DNA of 19,759 bases from DASVHS01 sp036390755 (GCA_036390755.1 DASWBH010000314.1:1-19759), one strand, 5' to 3'. Shown: positions 1-8,354, counted from the first letter of the stretch. Notes: a model not told the origin generated them from the letters alone. Translations and numbers: made by a program.

Positions 1-1457
1 CCTTCGGTGTCGCAAACCTGAGAGAACAGGAAGCCTTTGGCCTTCGGCTTCGCCGCGGTCACTTTCAAATCGAGCAGGAAGCAGTCCGGCCCGCACGGCC
101 CGAACTTCCTCGGCTCGATTTCGAAGTCGACTCTGTGAATCGCCGGAGCGATGTCCTGCTGCCAGCGCGCGCGGAGCACTTCGAATGCAGCCTGCTCGAC
201 CGGCGTCCAGGGAATTGTGAAGCGATAGTTACCCGTGACCAGGCCGTCGTCCGCGCCGGCATCCTCGAAGTGAAGGTTCGCATCGAACAGTCCCTGCATG
301 ACGAGCGGCACGTGACGATCGCGGATCTCGTCGACAGGGTAGTGAACGGCGAGCGTGTGATTGAGGCGGTACTGAAAGTCGAGCTTGACGTCGCCAGTGG
401 CCTTTCCGTCGACGATCTTCGCGCCGGTCGTGGTCAGGCGCACGTCGTTCGCGGCGATGCTGACGCCGGCGCGGCTGACCGTGCCGACTTTGCCCGTGAG
501 CGTCGCATCGACGATGCCGGAGTAGCGGCCGTCCGGCCGCACGCGCAGATCGCGCACTGCCAATCGCGACGGCGCGCTCATTCCGACCCTCGGTCCGCCG
601 GGCCAGTGAAATTCTCCCGACGTCAGGTCGAGCGCGATGGCGCCTGCCGAGAATGCGAACTGCGGCTGTCCATCCTTCTCGGACGAGTAGACGCGGAACG
701 CTCCGTGGTCGAGCACGCCGCGCGAGAAGCGCGAGCGGCTTCCGACGAAAGACACCGACCCGTTCTCGATCTCGCCGTCGATGCGGCCGTCGACTTCGAA
801 TCGCGCCGGCGGCGTGAAGGTGCCCCTGTCGATCGCGAGACGAAGGGACGTCGTCTCGAGCTCCATGAGATCGCCGAACGCAAGCGGGTATCCGGGAAAC
901 GCCTCGAACTCGGAGTTGCCGATCTTCACATCGTGAACGAGCGCGAGAAATTGAGCCGCGTTGTCGGTGGAAGAATCTTTCGAAGAGAGAATCTGGCCGC
1001 GCAGGATCGACTGGATGTCCGCCGGCATCTCGAGATGCCGCAGAGCCGGCCCGGCCAGCGTCCGGAACACCGCGATGATCGGCCGCCACACTCCCCGGCC
1101 GCGGAAGCGCGCGATGGTGACGCCGCCGCCTTCCTCGAAACGGATCTGTTCGATCGCCAGCTTCGGGCGGAGACCTCTGCCGGCGATGAGGAGCTCGCCG
1201 CCGGTGACATCAATGTCCAGACAGCGGACGCGCCCTTGATCGGCTTCGACGATCAGCGCGGCGTTCGGCGACCCGGTCGTCTGCGCTGTCCAACCCGGCG
1301 CGACTTCGACCTGGCCCGGCTTCAGCGCAACCGCGACGTTCAGCTGACCGCGATTGAGCAGGCCGGCGAGCTGATCGAGGAGAACGGTCGAGTCAGGCTG
1401 CGCCTGCGCAGGAATGGACGTGACTGCAAGAACAAATACCGCAGCCCAGCGGAGCAT
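1..1457 (-). CDS. Exported beta-rich protein of unknown family (3' end outside window)
   Basis: An open minus-strand frame of at least 485 codons begins at ATG 1457 and leaves the window at its left edge, so the C-terminus is missing. Residues 1-19 form a clear signal peptide (MLRWAAVFVLAVTSIPAQA, cleavage before QPDS), placing the mature protein in the periplasm or at the cell surface. The rest alternates short hydrophobic and polar segments, as expected for a beta-sheet protein. A CGPDC motif lies near residue 460, close to the edge. I see no catalytic motif. The repeated beta pattern recalls AsmA/DUF748-type periplasmic proteins, but this is a weak resemblance and the family is not recognised. 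There is no good Shine-Dalgarno before the ATG. The gene follows the VPS10/BNR gene on the same strand, separated from it by a hairpin repeat, so co-transcription is doubtful. Confidence 0.75.
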   Translation of the reverse strand, partial: MLRWAAVFVLAVTSIPAQAQPDSTVLLDQLAGLLNRGQLNVAVALKPGQVEVAPGWTAQTTGSPNAALIVEADQGRVRCLDIDVTGGELLIAGRGLRPKLAIEQIRFEEGGGVTIARFRGRGVWRPIIAVFRTLAGPALRHLEMPADIQSILRGQILSSKDSSTDNAAQFLALVHDVKIGNSEFEAFPGYPLAFGDLMELETTSLRLAIDRGTFTPPARFEVDGRIDGEIENGSVSFVGSRSRFSRGVLDHGAFRVYSSEKDGQPQFAFSAGAIALDLTSGEFHWPGGPRVGMSAPSRLAVRDLRVRPDGRYSGIVDATLTGKVGTVSRAGVSIAANDVRLTTTGAKIVDGKATGDVKLDFQYRLNHTLAVHYPVDEIRDRHVPLVMQGLFDANLHFEDAGADDGLVTGNYRFTIPWTPVEQAAFEVLRARWQQDIAPAIHRVDFEIEPRKFGPCGPDCFLLDLKVTAAKPKAKGFLFSQVCDTE

Positions 1458-1486
1458 CGCGGCAGGGAGCGTGCAAATCGCTCGCC

Positions 1487-1578
1487 GTCATTCCGAGCCG
1501 CGCAGACGGCGAGGAATCCGGGCGGTGGGCTCGTTTCCACCGCCCAGATCCTTCGCCGTCTTCGCGGCTCAGGATGAC
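1487..1578. repeat. REP/MITE-like hairpin with 42-bp arms
   Basis: The arms at 1487-1528 and 1537-1578 are inverted copies of each other, matching at 36 of 42 positions by eye, around an 8-bp loop. The outer ends read GTCATTCCGAG and, inverted, GTCATCCTGAG. It fills almost the whole gap between two same-strand genes. Elements of this kind (outer GTCATTCCGAG, inner GGATC/GAATC) are common intergenic repeats in many environmental bacterial genomes, from memory. It could act as a terminator or mRNA-stabilising structure for the VPS10/BNR gene, or simply be a non-autonomous mobile repeat. Confidence 0.8.
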
Positions 1579-1583
1579 ATGAC

Positions 1584-4500
1584 CTACTCCGACTTGACCA
1601 CGATCAGCGGGACGTTCTCTTTCTTCGCCGCTTCGTCGAGCGCGGGCACCTGCGTTTTCAGCAGCGTGTTCCACTGCCCGACCGCGTTTGTCAGTCGCTG
1701 ATGCAGCGACGCGTACACGTCGAGCATCGACTGCGTCGGCGCCGTATCGGCGTTCTCGATCATCGTCCGGAACGTGTCGTACTGCTCATTCAGCATCACC
1801 GGATACCGCAGCGTCCCCTCCGAGCTCTTGAGCTTGACCTGCGTGAGCAACGCTTCAACCGGCGCGACATCCGATTCGAACTTGTCGATCGCCTTGACGA
1901 GATCGCCGCCGCGGCCCGTGCCGTCGAGACGGCGCTTCACGCTTTCGAGATCGCCGCGCACCGAACGCATCTGATTGAGCGAGCGGTGCAGAGCGGTGAT
2001 GTCGTCGCGCACCTTCATCTGCAGATCGAACGCGCTCTGCAGACCGGCCGGCGTCGTCTTGACGCGCGGATCGGCGAGCACGACGAGATCCGTCGACTCG
2101 CTCTTCCCGTTCGCCGTCAGCGTCAATCGATATTTGCCCGGCAGCACGATCGGTCCTTCGGGACTGTTGCCCTGATAGAACAAGCCCGGCGTCTCGACCG
2201 GCGACTCCCACCGCAGATTCCACGGGAAGCGATTCATCCCTGCCGTCGCCGGGATCAGCTCGAGCGGTTTGATCTGATCGGGCCACTCCGGCGGCTGCTC
2301 GAATTCCGTCTTCTTCTTCTTGCTCGAGAAACTGCGCACGAGACGGCCCTGCGGGTCCTTGATGTCGAGCGTCACTTCGCCTTCCGGCGCGGTCTTCAAC
2401 CAGTAGTCGATGTACGCGCCGGTCGGAGAGAAGCCGACGGGACGATGCAGCTCGATCGACTCCGGGTAGTGCAGGCGGACGGTCGGCGAAGGCGTGTAGA
2501 GATGCATGTCGCCCGACGCAAGTTGCGACGATGCCTCGCGCAGCGGCGCGACGTCGTCGAGAATCCAGAACGCGCGGCCGTTCGTCGAGACTGCTACGTC
2601 GTCGTCTTTGATGATGAGATCCGTCACCGGCGTGACCGGGAGGTTGAGCTGCAGCGGCTGCCAGTGCTGGCCGCTGTCGAACGACGCGAACATGCCGGAC
2701 TCCGTCGCCGCATAGACGAGATCCTTCCGCTTCGGATCCTGCCGCACCGCGCGCACGAACGTCCCGTCGGGAATCCCGTTCGTCAGCTTCGTCCACGTCT
2801 TGCCGAAGTCGCTCGTGCGGTAGATATATGGATGCAGGTCGTCGAGGCGATGGCGGTCCACGGCGATCCACGCGCTCGCCGGATCGATCGGCGACGCGTC
2901 GATCTGACTGATCGTGCTCCACTCCGGCAGGCCCGCAGGAGTGACATTCGCCCAGTTCCTGCCGCCGTCGCGCGACACGTGAACGAGACCGTCGTCGGAG
3001 CCCGCCCACAGCAGATCCTTCTGTGCTGGCGACTCGGTGAACGAGAAGACGGTGTCGTAGTACTCGACGCTCGTGATGTCGAGCGTGATCGGGCCGCCGG
3101 ACGGCTGCTGCTTCGATTTGTCGTTGCGCGTCAGGTCGGGGCTGATCGCCGTCCAGCTCATGCCCTGGTTCGTGGACTTGAAGACGCGCTCGGCGCACGT
3201 GTAGATCACGTTCGAGTCATGTGGCGAGATGACCGTCGGCTCGGTCCATTGGAAGCGATGCTCGAGATCCGCCGCGCCCATGCCCGAAGTGTCGAGCGGC
3301 CAGGGATTGATGTACTGCGCCTGGCGCGTTCCCCTTTCCCATCGCGTCAGGACGCCGCCGTTGTCGCCGGCGTAAACGACGTCCGGGTTTTTCGGATCGG
3401 GAGCGATCGAGCCGCTCTCGCCGCCGCCGACGTCATACCAGTCCTGACGATCGATCGAGCCCGTGTCAGACCGGCTGGCGATGGCGACGCTCGAGTTGTC
3501 CTGCTGCGCTCCATAGAGTCGATACGGATAATCGTTGTCCGCGACCACGTGGTAGAACTGGGCGGTCGGCTGGTTGTACTGATTCGTCCACGTCTTGCCG
3601 CCGTCGGTCGTGATCGTTGCGCCGCCGTCGTTGCCGTTGATCATCCGCTGCGGATTTGTCGGATCGATCCAGAGCGCGTGATGATCGCCGTGCGGTGCGG
3701 GCAGAAGCGAGAACGTCTTGCCGCCGTCGGTCGAGCGGAACGCGCCCGTGTTGAGCACGTAGACCGTGTCGGCGACCTTCGGATCGGCGAAGACATGCGT
3801 GAAGTACCACGCGCGCTGACGATAACGCTCGTCCTCGTTGACCTTCGTCCACGTGTCGCCCGCGTCCTCGGACCGGAACAGACCACCTTCCACCGCTTCG
3901 ATCAGCGCGTACACGCGATTGTCGTCGGCACCCGAAACGGCAACGCCGATGCGTCCCAGCGGACCCTTCGGAAGGCCGCCGCCTTCGAGGCGCTTCCACG
4001 TCCCGCCGCCGTCCGTCGACTTGTACAGACCGCTGCCCTCGCCGCCGCTCGAGAGACTCCACGGCGTGCGGCTCACTTCCCACAGCGACGCGAACAGGAT
4101 GTTCGGGTTCTTCGGATCGAAGACGACGTCGATCGCGCCGGTGCGGTCGTTCTTGTAGAGGACTTTCTCCCACGTCTTTCCGCCGTCGGTCGTGCGGAAG
4201 ACGCCGCGCTCGGCGTTCGGTCCGTAGACGTGTCCGAGGGCGGCGACGAGGGCGATGTTCGGATCGCGCGGGTGAATGACGAGCGCGCCGATCTGGCGGC
4301 TGTCTTTCAGCCCGATGTTGCGCCACGAGCGGCCGCCGTCGGTCGACTTGTACACGCCGTCGCCGGACGCGAGATTGCCGCGGATGCAGCCTTCGCCCGT
4401 GCCGACGTAGATCACGTTCGGGTCGGATTCGGCGACGGCGATCGCGCCGATCGACGCCACCGGCTGCTTGTCGAACAGCGGCGTCCAGTTGCCGCCGCCG

Positions 4501-4715
4501 TCGGTCGACTTCCACACCCCGCCGGCGACGCCGCCGAAGAAGTACGTGTTCGGATCACCAGGGATCCCGGTGACCGCTTCCGAGCGCCCGCCGCGGAAGG
4601 GCCCGACGAGGCGCCACTTCATTCCGTTGAACAAAGTCTCGGGAACGGTCTGGGCTGATGCGGCTGAGGCGATGAACAGAACAAGAGCTACGGCCAGCTT
4701 GCGTAGAGAAGGCAA
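1584..4715 (-). CDS. Exported VPS10/sortilin-type BNR-repeat protein
   Basis: A 1043-residue protein with a signal peptide (residues 1-21, ending ASAASA before Q). The N-terminal two thirds is a multi-bladed beta-propeller built from Asp-box (BNR) motifs of the form STDGGxxW: near residues 70, 124, 174, 231 and 281, with further copies later (FRSTDGGKTF, TTDGGKTW). The segment GRAFWILDDVAPL near residue 690 and the beta-sandwich-like C-terminal part match the long exported proteins usually annotated as VPS10 domain-containing or glycosyl hydrolase (BNR repeat). No enzyme activity is established for this type, so it may bind glycans or proteins. The start is a TTG codon at 4715, preceded by AAGGAG at 9-10 nt. 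No ATG or GTG nearby fits both the signal peptide and the Shine-Dalgarno. Many repeated CCGCCGTCGGTCGA-like stretches in the DNA are the Asp-box codons. Confidence 0.9.
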   Translation of the reverse strand: MPSLRKLAVALVLFIASAASAQTVPETLFNGMKWRLVGPFRGGRSEAVTGIPGDPNTYFFGGVAGGVWKSTDGGGNWTPLFDKQPVASIGAIAVAESDPNVIYVGTGEGCIRGNLASGDGVYKSTDGGRSWRNIGLKDSRQIGALVIHPRDPNIALVAALGHVYGPNAERGVFRTTDGGKTWEKVLYKNDRTGAIDVVFDPKNPNILFASLWEVSRTPWSLSSGGEGSGLYKSTDGGGTWKRLEGGGLPKGPLGRIGVAVSGADDNRVYALIEAVEGGLFRSEDAGDTWTKVNEDERYRQRAWYFTHVFADPKVADTVYVLNTGAFRSTDGGKTFSLLPAPHGDHHALWIDPTNPQRMINGNDGGATITTDGGKTWTNQYNQPTAQFYHVVADNDYPYRLYGAQQDNSSVAIASRSDTGSIDRQDWYDVGGGESGSIAPDPKNPDVVYAGDNGGVLTRWERGTRQAQYINPWPLDTSGMGAADLEHRFQWTEPTVISPHDSNVIYTCAERVFKSTNQGMSWTAISPDLTRNDKSKQQPSGGPITLDITSVEYYDTVFSFTESPAQKDLLWAGSDDGLVHVSRDGGRNWANVTPAGLPEWSTISQIDASPIDPASAWIAVDRHRLDDLHPYIYRTSDFGKTWTKLTNGIPDGTFVRAVRQDPKRKDLVYAATESGMFASFDSGQHWQPLQLNLPVTPVTDLIIKDDDVAVSTNGRAFWILDDVAPLREASSQLASGDMHLYTPSPTVRLHYPESIELHRPVGFSPTGAYIDYWLKTAPEGEVTLDIKDPQGRLVRSFSSKKKKTEFEQPPEWPDQIKPLELIPATAGMNRFPWNLRWESPVETPGLFYQGNSPEGPIVLPGKYRLTLTANGKSESTDLVVLADPRVKTTPAGLQSAFDLQMKVRDDITALHRSLNQMRSVRGDLESVKRRLDGTGRGGDLVKAIDKFESDVAPVEALLTQVKLKSSEGTLRYPVMLNEQYDTFRTMIENADTAPTQSMLDVYASLHQRLTNAVGQWNTLLKTQVPALDEAAKKENVPLIVVKSE

Positions 4716-4740
4716 GGTTTCGCTCTCCTTTTCGAAAGGA

Positions 4741-4782
4741 CGTTGCGGCGAAGCATATCGGAGAGACGCCGCAACGAGTCAA
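4741..4782 (-). promoter_or_regulatory. Promoter/operator candidate of the VPS10/BNR gene with 10-bp inverted repeat
   Basis: Perfect 10-bp arms CGTTGCGGCG (4741-4750) and CGCCGCAACG (4767-4776) enclose 16 bp. On the minus strand a TTGACT -35-like hexamer (4777-4782) abuts the repeat, and a weak TATGCT (4752-4757) lies inside it at 19-bp spacing. The repeat could be an operator over the promoter, a leader hairpin, or the terminator of the upstream DUF6496-like gene. The inverted repeat is certain; its role is inferred. Confidence 0.4.
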
Positions 4783-4796
4783 AGCGCGAGCCCCGG

Positions 4797-5234
4797 CTAC
4801 GACGAACGCCGTGCGCGCGTCCGCGCCGCCTTCTTCGCGGCGGCGGAACGTGAGCTCGCGCTGCGCTTGCGCGCGACTCTCCGCGAGTGACTGCTCAAGG
4901 CCTTTTTCGATGCGGCCGATCGGCCTTCGCGCTTCAGCGCCGAGCGAACAGCGCGCGATCGTTTCGCCGACGTTTTCTTTCCGTGGCGGCTCGCCGCCTG
5001 TTTCGCACTCCGCTTCGTGCTTGCTTTTCCGTTTTTCGGCGGCGGCAGGCGCACGCCCGCACGCCGTGCCTTCGAGAGGCCGATCGCGATCGCCTGCTCC
5101 GGGGATCGCGCGCCGTGCTTGCCTTCGCGGACGTGGTCCATCTCTTCGCGGACGAATTCGCCCGCCTGCGTCGAGGGCGCTTTCCCCTCGCGCCGATCTT
5201 GACGCGCGCGCTCAACCGTTGCCTTCTCCGGCAT
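4797..5234 (-). CDS. DUF6496-like protein with histone-H1-like Lys/Arg/Ala tail
   Basis: A 145-residue protein. Residues 1 to about 65 match the conserved DUF6496 pattern as I remember it: a basic start, then STQAGEFVREEMDHVREGKH, then an SPEQAIAIGLSKARRAGV segment. Residues from about 66 to the end are extremely rich in Lys, Arg, Ser and Ala (SAKQAA, KKTSAKRS, KKALSSHSRR), resembling histone H1 or AlgP/HctB tails and suggesting nucleic-acid binding. No function is established for this family; DNA compaction or stress protection is inference. The start ATG 5234 has a strong AGGAGGA Shine-Dalgarno 4-5 nt upstream. It lies 57 bp downstream of the patatin gene on the same strand, with a small hairpin between them. 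Confidence 0.82.
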   Translation of the reverse strand: MPEKATVERARQDRREGKAPSTQAGEFVREEMDHVREGKHGARSPEQAIAIGLSKARRAGVRLPPPKNGKASTKRSAKQAASRHGKKTSAKRSRAVRSALKREGRSAASKKALSSHSRRVARKRSASSRSAAAKKAARTRARRSS

Positions 5235-5250
5235 GGCTCCTCCTTCGTTT

Positions 5251-5269
5251 CTCGCGTGAAAAACGCGAG
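5251..5269 (-). terminator. Short hairpin after the patatin gene
   Basis: CTCGCGT (5251-5257) and ACGCGAG (5263-5269) form a perfect 7-bp stem with a GAAAA loop (TTTTC on the minus strand). It sits between the stop of the patatin gene and the Shine-Dalgarno of the next gene. No U-tract follows, so it may be a weak terminator or a leader hairpin. Confidence 0.35.
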
Positions 5270-5291
5270 CAATGGGTGAGCCATCGCGCGT

Positions 5292-6452
5292 TCATCGTCC
5301 GATTTTCTCCGTCGCTCCTCCCTCCACCACCCTCTTGATCTCCTCGATCCTCGCCTCCGCGTCGGCCTCGCCGAGCTCGATCAGACGTTGCAGGAATTCG
5401 GGGACGAACATGAACAGGCTCATGAAGTCGGCTTCCGACGTCTCGCGCGTGCCGAGCCTGCGCGTGACGAAGCGGAAGGAGCGCGGCAGGCGCGGTTCGT
5501 ACTGCGCCGCGAGCCGGCCGACATCCTGCGACGGGCGGATGACGGCGATATCGACGATGCGATATCCGTGACGCTGCTCGGGCGAAAGGTCGCGGAGGAA
5601 CGCGTTCGAGCGCTCCAGGCGCCCGGTATCCTCATCGATCACATCGAGGAAGACCGCGTTCACCAACTGTCCGAGGATTTGAGCGGGCGGAGGATAACCG
5701 GCGATCTGCGGCTCGCTCGCTTCGGAGAACGATTTCGCGTAGTGCGTGGAGATGGCCAGCATCCGGGTGGCGCCGAGATGCAGTGCCGGGGAAAGAGGGG
5801 CCGACAGCCGGATGCCACCATCGCCATGCCAGTGGTTGCCGAGGCGAACAGCGGGAAAGATGACCGGAAGAGCTGCCGAAGCGAGGACGTGGTCGATGGT
5901 CAGAGGCGCGAGGATGCTGCGGCGGAGCGGCCGCTCCCACGTTTCGATGTCGCAGCCGGTCACCCAGGTCATGGTCTGTCCGGTTGCGTAATCGAGCGTG
6001 GTCACGGAGACCGCCCTCGGCTCGCAACGAGCCACGTTCTCGGCGAGGCCGGCGATCACGCCGGCACCATTTTCGGGATAGAGGCGCTCCAGCAGTTTTC
6101 GGAGCGGCGTCGTATCGGCGAGTCCGTGCACGCGCGGTGCGAGCGGCATTCCTTCCGACACCTTCGTTCGCAGGAAGACATTGCGCAGAAGCGAGATAGG
6201 ATCGACGCGGAGGATCTCTTTGAGCGTGAGCGTCCGCCAGATCCCGCTGAGCTCCTCGACGATGTCGCGCAGGGGTCCGCGACGCGATGCCAGGAAGACG
6301 GCATTGATCGCGCCGGCTGAAACGCCAGTGATGATGTCGAGGTGTACCTTGGGGAAACGGCGAGCGAGACATCGGAGCACGCCTACCTGATACGCGGCAC
6401 GCGCTCCGCCACCGGTGAGCACGAGCGCCAAAGAGTCGGTCGGCAGGTCCAT
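5292..6452 (-). CDS. Patatin-like phospholipase
   Basis: A 386-residue protein of the patatin family, predicted to be a Ser-Asp dyad acyl hydrolase acting on phospholipids or other acyl esters. The glycine-rich oxyanion loop GGGARAAYQVG is at residues 14-24. The nucleophile elbow GVSAG is at 43-47 (Ser45). The block ASAALPVIFPAV is at 191-202, and the catalytic DGG motif is at 211-213 (Asp211). There is no signal peptide, so it is probably cytoplasmic or membrane-peripheral. The C-terminal 120 residues have no recognised domain. ATG 6452 has no clear Shine-Dalgarno, but an in-frame TGA lies a few codons upstream, so the start cannot be much earlier. It is divergent from the exported TPR gene, with about 120 bp between them. 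Confidence 0.92.
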   Translation of the reverse strand: MDLPTDSLALVLTGGGARAAYQVGVLRCLARRFPKVHLDIITGVSAGAINAVFLASRRGPLRDIVEELSGIWRTLTLKEILRVDPISLLRNVFLRTKVSEGMPLAPRVHGLADTTPLRKLLERLYPENGAGVIAGLAENVARCEPRAVSVTTLDYATGQTMTWVTGCDIETWERPLRRSILAPLTIDHVLASAALPVIFPAVRLGNHWHGDGGIRLSAPLSPALHLGATRMLAISTHYAKSFSEASEPQIAGYPPPAQILGQLVNAVFLDVIDEDTGRLERSNAFLRDLSPEQRHGYRIVDIAVIRPSQDVGRLAAQYEPRLPRSFRFVTRRLGTRETSEADFMSLFMFVPEFLQRLIELGEADAEARIEEIKRVVEGGATEKIGR

Positions 6453-6574
6453 CGGCCGCAGTCAGCATCGCATCGACCGGTGGCCGGCGCAACCGAGCGC
6501 CGAGGCGTGATCGGATCCGGTAGCGGAGCTCCGCCGACGGACTTATGATTCCCGCTTCCCCGAAGGAGGTCCCG

Positions 6575-8080
6575 ATGCGGCTCGCCCTTGCCCTTGCACT
6601 CCTGCTGCCCTTCCGCGTCACAGCTCAGACGCACGAACATGAACATGCGCATCTCATGAGCGTGTCGGATATCGGCGAGGTGCGATTCCCGTCGACGTGC
6701 GCGCCCGACGCCGCGAGGAGCGTCGAAGCGGGCGTGACCATGCTGCATTCGTTCTGGTACGACGAAGCGGAGAAGGCCTTCCGCCACGCCGTCGAGCAGG
6801 ATCCCAAATGTGCGATCGCGTACTGGGGCGTGGCCATGACCGGCTACCACCCGTTGTGGCCGACCCCGGTCACGCCGGCATCGTTGCGCAGCGGCAGTGA
6901 GGTGCTCGCCACGGCGCGCGGTCTCACGAACGCATCGGCGCGCGAGCGGTCGTACGTCGACGCGCTATCGACGTTCTACGATCAGCCGGAAGGAACGGCC
7001 GTACACGATCGTGCGGTGAAGTACGAGGCGGCGATGGCGGACGTCGTCGCGCACTATCCCGATGACGACGAGGCAGCGATCTTCTACGCGCTCTCGCTGA
7101 ACGGAGCAGCACAACTGACCGACAAGACTCATGCCCGTCAGAAACACGCCGCGGAGATCCTGAACAAGCAGCTTGCGAAGCATCCGCGCCATCCCGGGAT
7201 CATCCACTACCTGATTCACAGCTACGACTCGCCCGAGCTCGCGCCGCTCGCGCTCACCGCGGCGCGGTCCTATGCGCACATCGCGCCGTCGGTCCCGCAC
7301 GCCCTCCACATGCCCTCGCACATCTTCACCCGCCTCGGACTCTGGGACGAATCGATCGCGTCGAACCTCGCGTCGTCCAAAGCAGCGAAAGAGCATCACG
7401 ACCCCGGCGAACAGCTCCACGCCATGGACTACCTCGAGTATGCGTACCTGCAGCTCGGCCGGTTCGATGACGCACAGCGCGTCATCGATGAAGTGCGGGC
7501 GATGCCGCAGCCGCTGGTCGAGACGAAGACCACGTATGCGATCTCGGCGATTCCGGCGCGGTATGCGCTCGAACGCCACGACTGGCGCGCCGCGGCCGCA
7601 CTCGCACCCACGCCCGGAGTCGACTGGGACAAGAGTCCGCGGACGGCCGGCCTGACTCAGTTCGCGATCGGAGTCGGCGCAGCACGATCGGGTGACGTCG
7701 AACGCGCGAAGAGCGCGGAGGCGAAGCTGACGTCGTACGCCGACGCGCTGAAGACCACGAACGATGCGATCTGGGCGCCGCAGGTCGAGGTGCAACAGAG
7801 GACGGTCGCGGCGTGGCGGCTGTTCGCGGAGGGTCACAAGGACGAGGCGCTGGCCGCGATGCGCGCGGCGGCGGATCTCGAGGACCAGGCGGAAAAGCCG
7901 TCGGTCACTCCGGGAGCACTGCTTCCAGCGCGCGAGCTGCTCGCCGACATGCTCGCGGAGATGCGGCAGCCGGAAGCGGCACTGAAGGAGTACAAGGCAG
8001 TGCTCGCGGTCGCGCCGAACCGCCGCAATGCGACGGCCGGCGCGGCGAAGGCGTCGACGTCGCTCGCAGCCGTGCGCTGA
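6575..8080 (+). CDS. Exported tetratricopeptide-repeat protein
   Basis: A 501-residue protein. The start is ATG 6575, because a perfect AAGGAGGT (6563-6570) sits 4 nt before it and a signal peptide follows at once (MRLALALALLLPFRVTAQ). An upstream in-frame ATG at 6545 would put the Shine-Dalgarno inside the gene. The mature protein begins with a His-rich stretch (HEHEHAH) that could bind metal. It then has helical TPR-like repeats: FWYDEAEKAFRHAVEQDP near residue 70, DDDEAAIFYALSLNG near 170, a PHALHMPSHIFTRLGLWDES block near 245, and repeats at the C-terminus (EAALKEYKAVLAVAPNRRNA). Similar proteins are annotated only as TPR proteins, and no partner is known. TPR arrays usually mediate protein-protein contacts. 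Confidence 0.88.
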   Translation: MRLALALALLLPFRVTAQTHEHEHAHLMSVSDIGEVRFPSTCAPDAARSVEAGVTMLHSFWYDEAEKAFRHAVEQDPKCAIAYWGVAMTGYHPLWPTPVTPASLRSGSEVLATARGLTNASARERSYVDALSTFYDQPEGTAVHDRAVKYEAAMADVVAHYPDDDEAAIFYALSLNGAAQLTDKTHARQKHAAEILNKQLAKHPRHPGIIHYLIHSYDSPELAPLALTAARSYAHIAPSVPHALHMPSHIFTRLGLWDESIASNLASSKAAKEHHDPGEQLHAMDYLEYAYLQLGRFDDAQRVIDEVRAMPQPLVETKTTYAISAIPARYALERHDWRAAAALAPTPGVDWDKSPRTAGLTQFAIGVGAARSGDVERAKSAEAKLTSYADALKTTNDAIWAPQVEVQQRTVAAWRLFAEGHKDEALAAMRAAADLEDQAEKPSVTPGALLPARELLADMLAEMRQPEAALKEYKAVLAVAPNRRNATAGAAKASTSLAAVR

Positions 8081-8093
8081 TCAAGGCCGCAGC

Positions 8094-8279
8094 TCAGTCG
8101 TGAATCTCTGACGGCCGCATGTCCTTCGCGCCCGGCAGGACGTCGGCAAGCTGACCCGGATCGTGGATCAGCACCGGCAGATGCTGCGGACAGATCCGGA
8201 ACGTCGTGCCGCGATATTCGAACGTGAGCAGCGGCGTGGCGTCGCTGTCGCGCTGGCAGAGGATGCAGGTGTCGGACAT
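8094..8279 (-). CDS. Small Cys/His-rich protein, possible zinc-binding
   Basis: A 61-residue protein from ATG 8279. It carries a CxxC pair (CILC, residues 5-8) and a CxxH pair (CPQH, about residues 32-35), spaced as in a small zinc-ribbon or treble-clef fold. Between them is the hydrophobic segment LLTFEYRGTTFRI. The role is unknown. An ATG at 8291 would add four residues. I prefer 8279 because a TATGAT -10 hexamer ends exactly 7 nt upstream, suggesting a leaderless mRNA; there is no Shine-Dalgarno. The longer frame reaching 8783 is the antisense shadow of the DinB gene. The gene is divergent from the DinB gene and ends 13 bp from the stop of the TPR gene. Confidence 0.65.
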   Translation of the reverse strand: MSDTCILCQRDSDATPLLTFEYRGTTFRICPQHLPVLIHDPGQLADVLPGAKDMRPSEIHD

Positions 8280-8286
8280 GCGCCGA

Positions 8287-8292
8287 ATCATA
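8287..8292 (-). promoter_or_regulatory. -10 element, leaderless start for the small Cys/His gene
   Basis: TATGAT (5 of 6 matches to TATAAT) ends 7 nt before ATG 8279, so transcription would begin at or next to the start codon. No good -35 is visible. It is one of five similar cases in this window. Confidence 0.45.
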
Positions 8293-8342
8293 ATCGCGAC
8301 CGCTTCGGGCGTACTCACGACTCGCTGAGCTCGAGGCGGCGC

Positions 8343-8348
8343 TATGCT
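8343..8348 (+). promoter_or_regulatory. -10 element, leaderless start for the DinB-family gene
   Basis: TATGCT ends 6 nt before GTG 8355. There is no Shine-Dalgarno at the usual distance, which fits a leaderless mRNA. The divergent -10 for the Cys/His gene lies about 50 bp away in the same short intergenic region. Confidence 0.4.
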
Positions 8349-8354
8349 GACGGC

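Noticed and set aside
135..1577. 480-codon plus-strand ORF
   Set aside because: It is antisense to the signal-peptide-bearing exported gene at 1-1457 and runs through the hairpin repeat, with an unnatural Arg/Glu/Asp-rich composition.
3590..4510. Repeated CCGCCGTCGGTCGA-like sequences, first suspected as a DNA repeat array
   Set aside because: They encode the STDGG Asp-box motifs of the propeller protein, are irregularly spaced and in frame, so they are protein repeats, not a CRISPR or satellite.
1701..4658. 985-codon plus-strand ORF
   Set aside because: It is antisense to the VPS10/BNR gene, has an Arg-rich composition typical of mirror frames in high-G+C DNA, and shows no signal peptide, motif or Shine-Dalgarno.
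5632..6621. 329-codon minus-strand ORF overlapping the patatin gene
   Set aside because: It is an out-of-frame shadow with Arg/Ser-rich sequence. The patatin frame carries the catalytic motifs.
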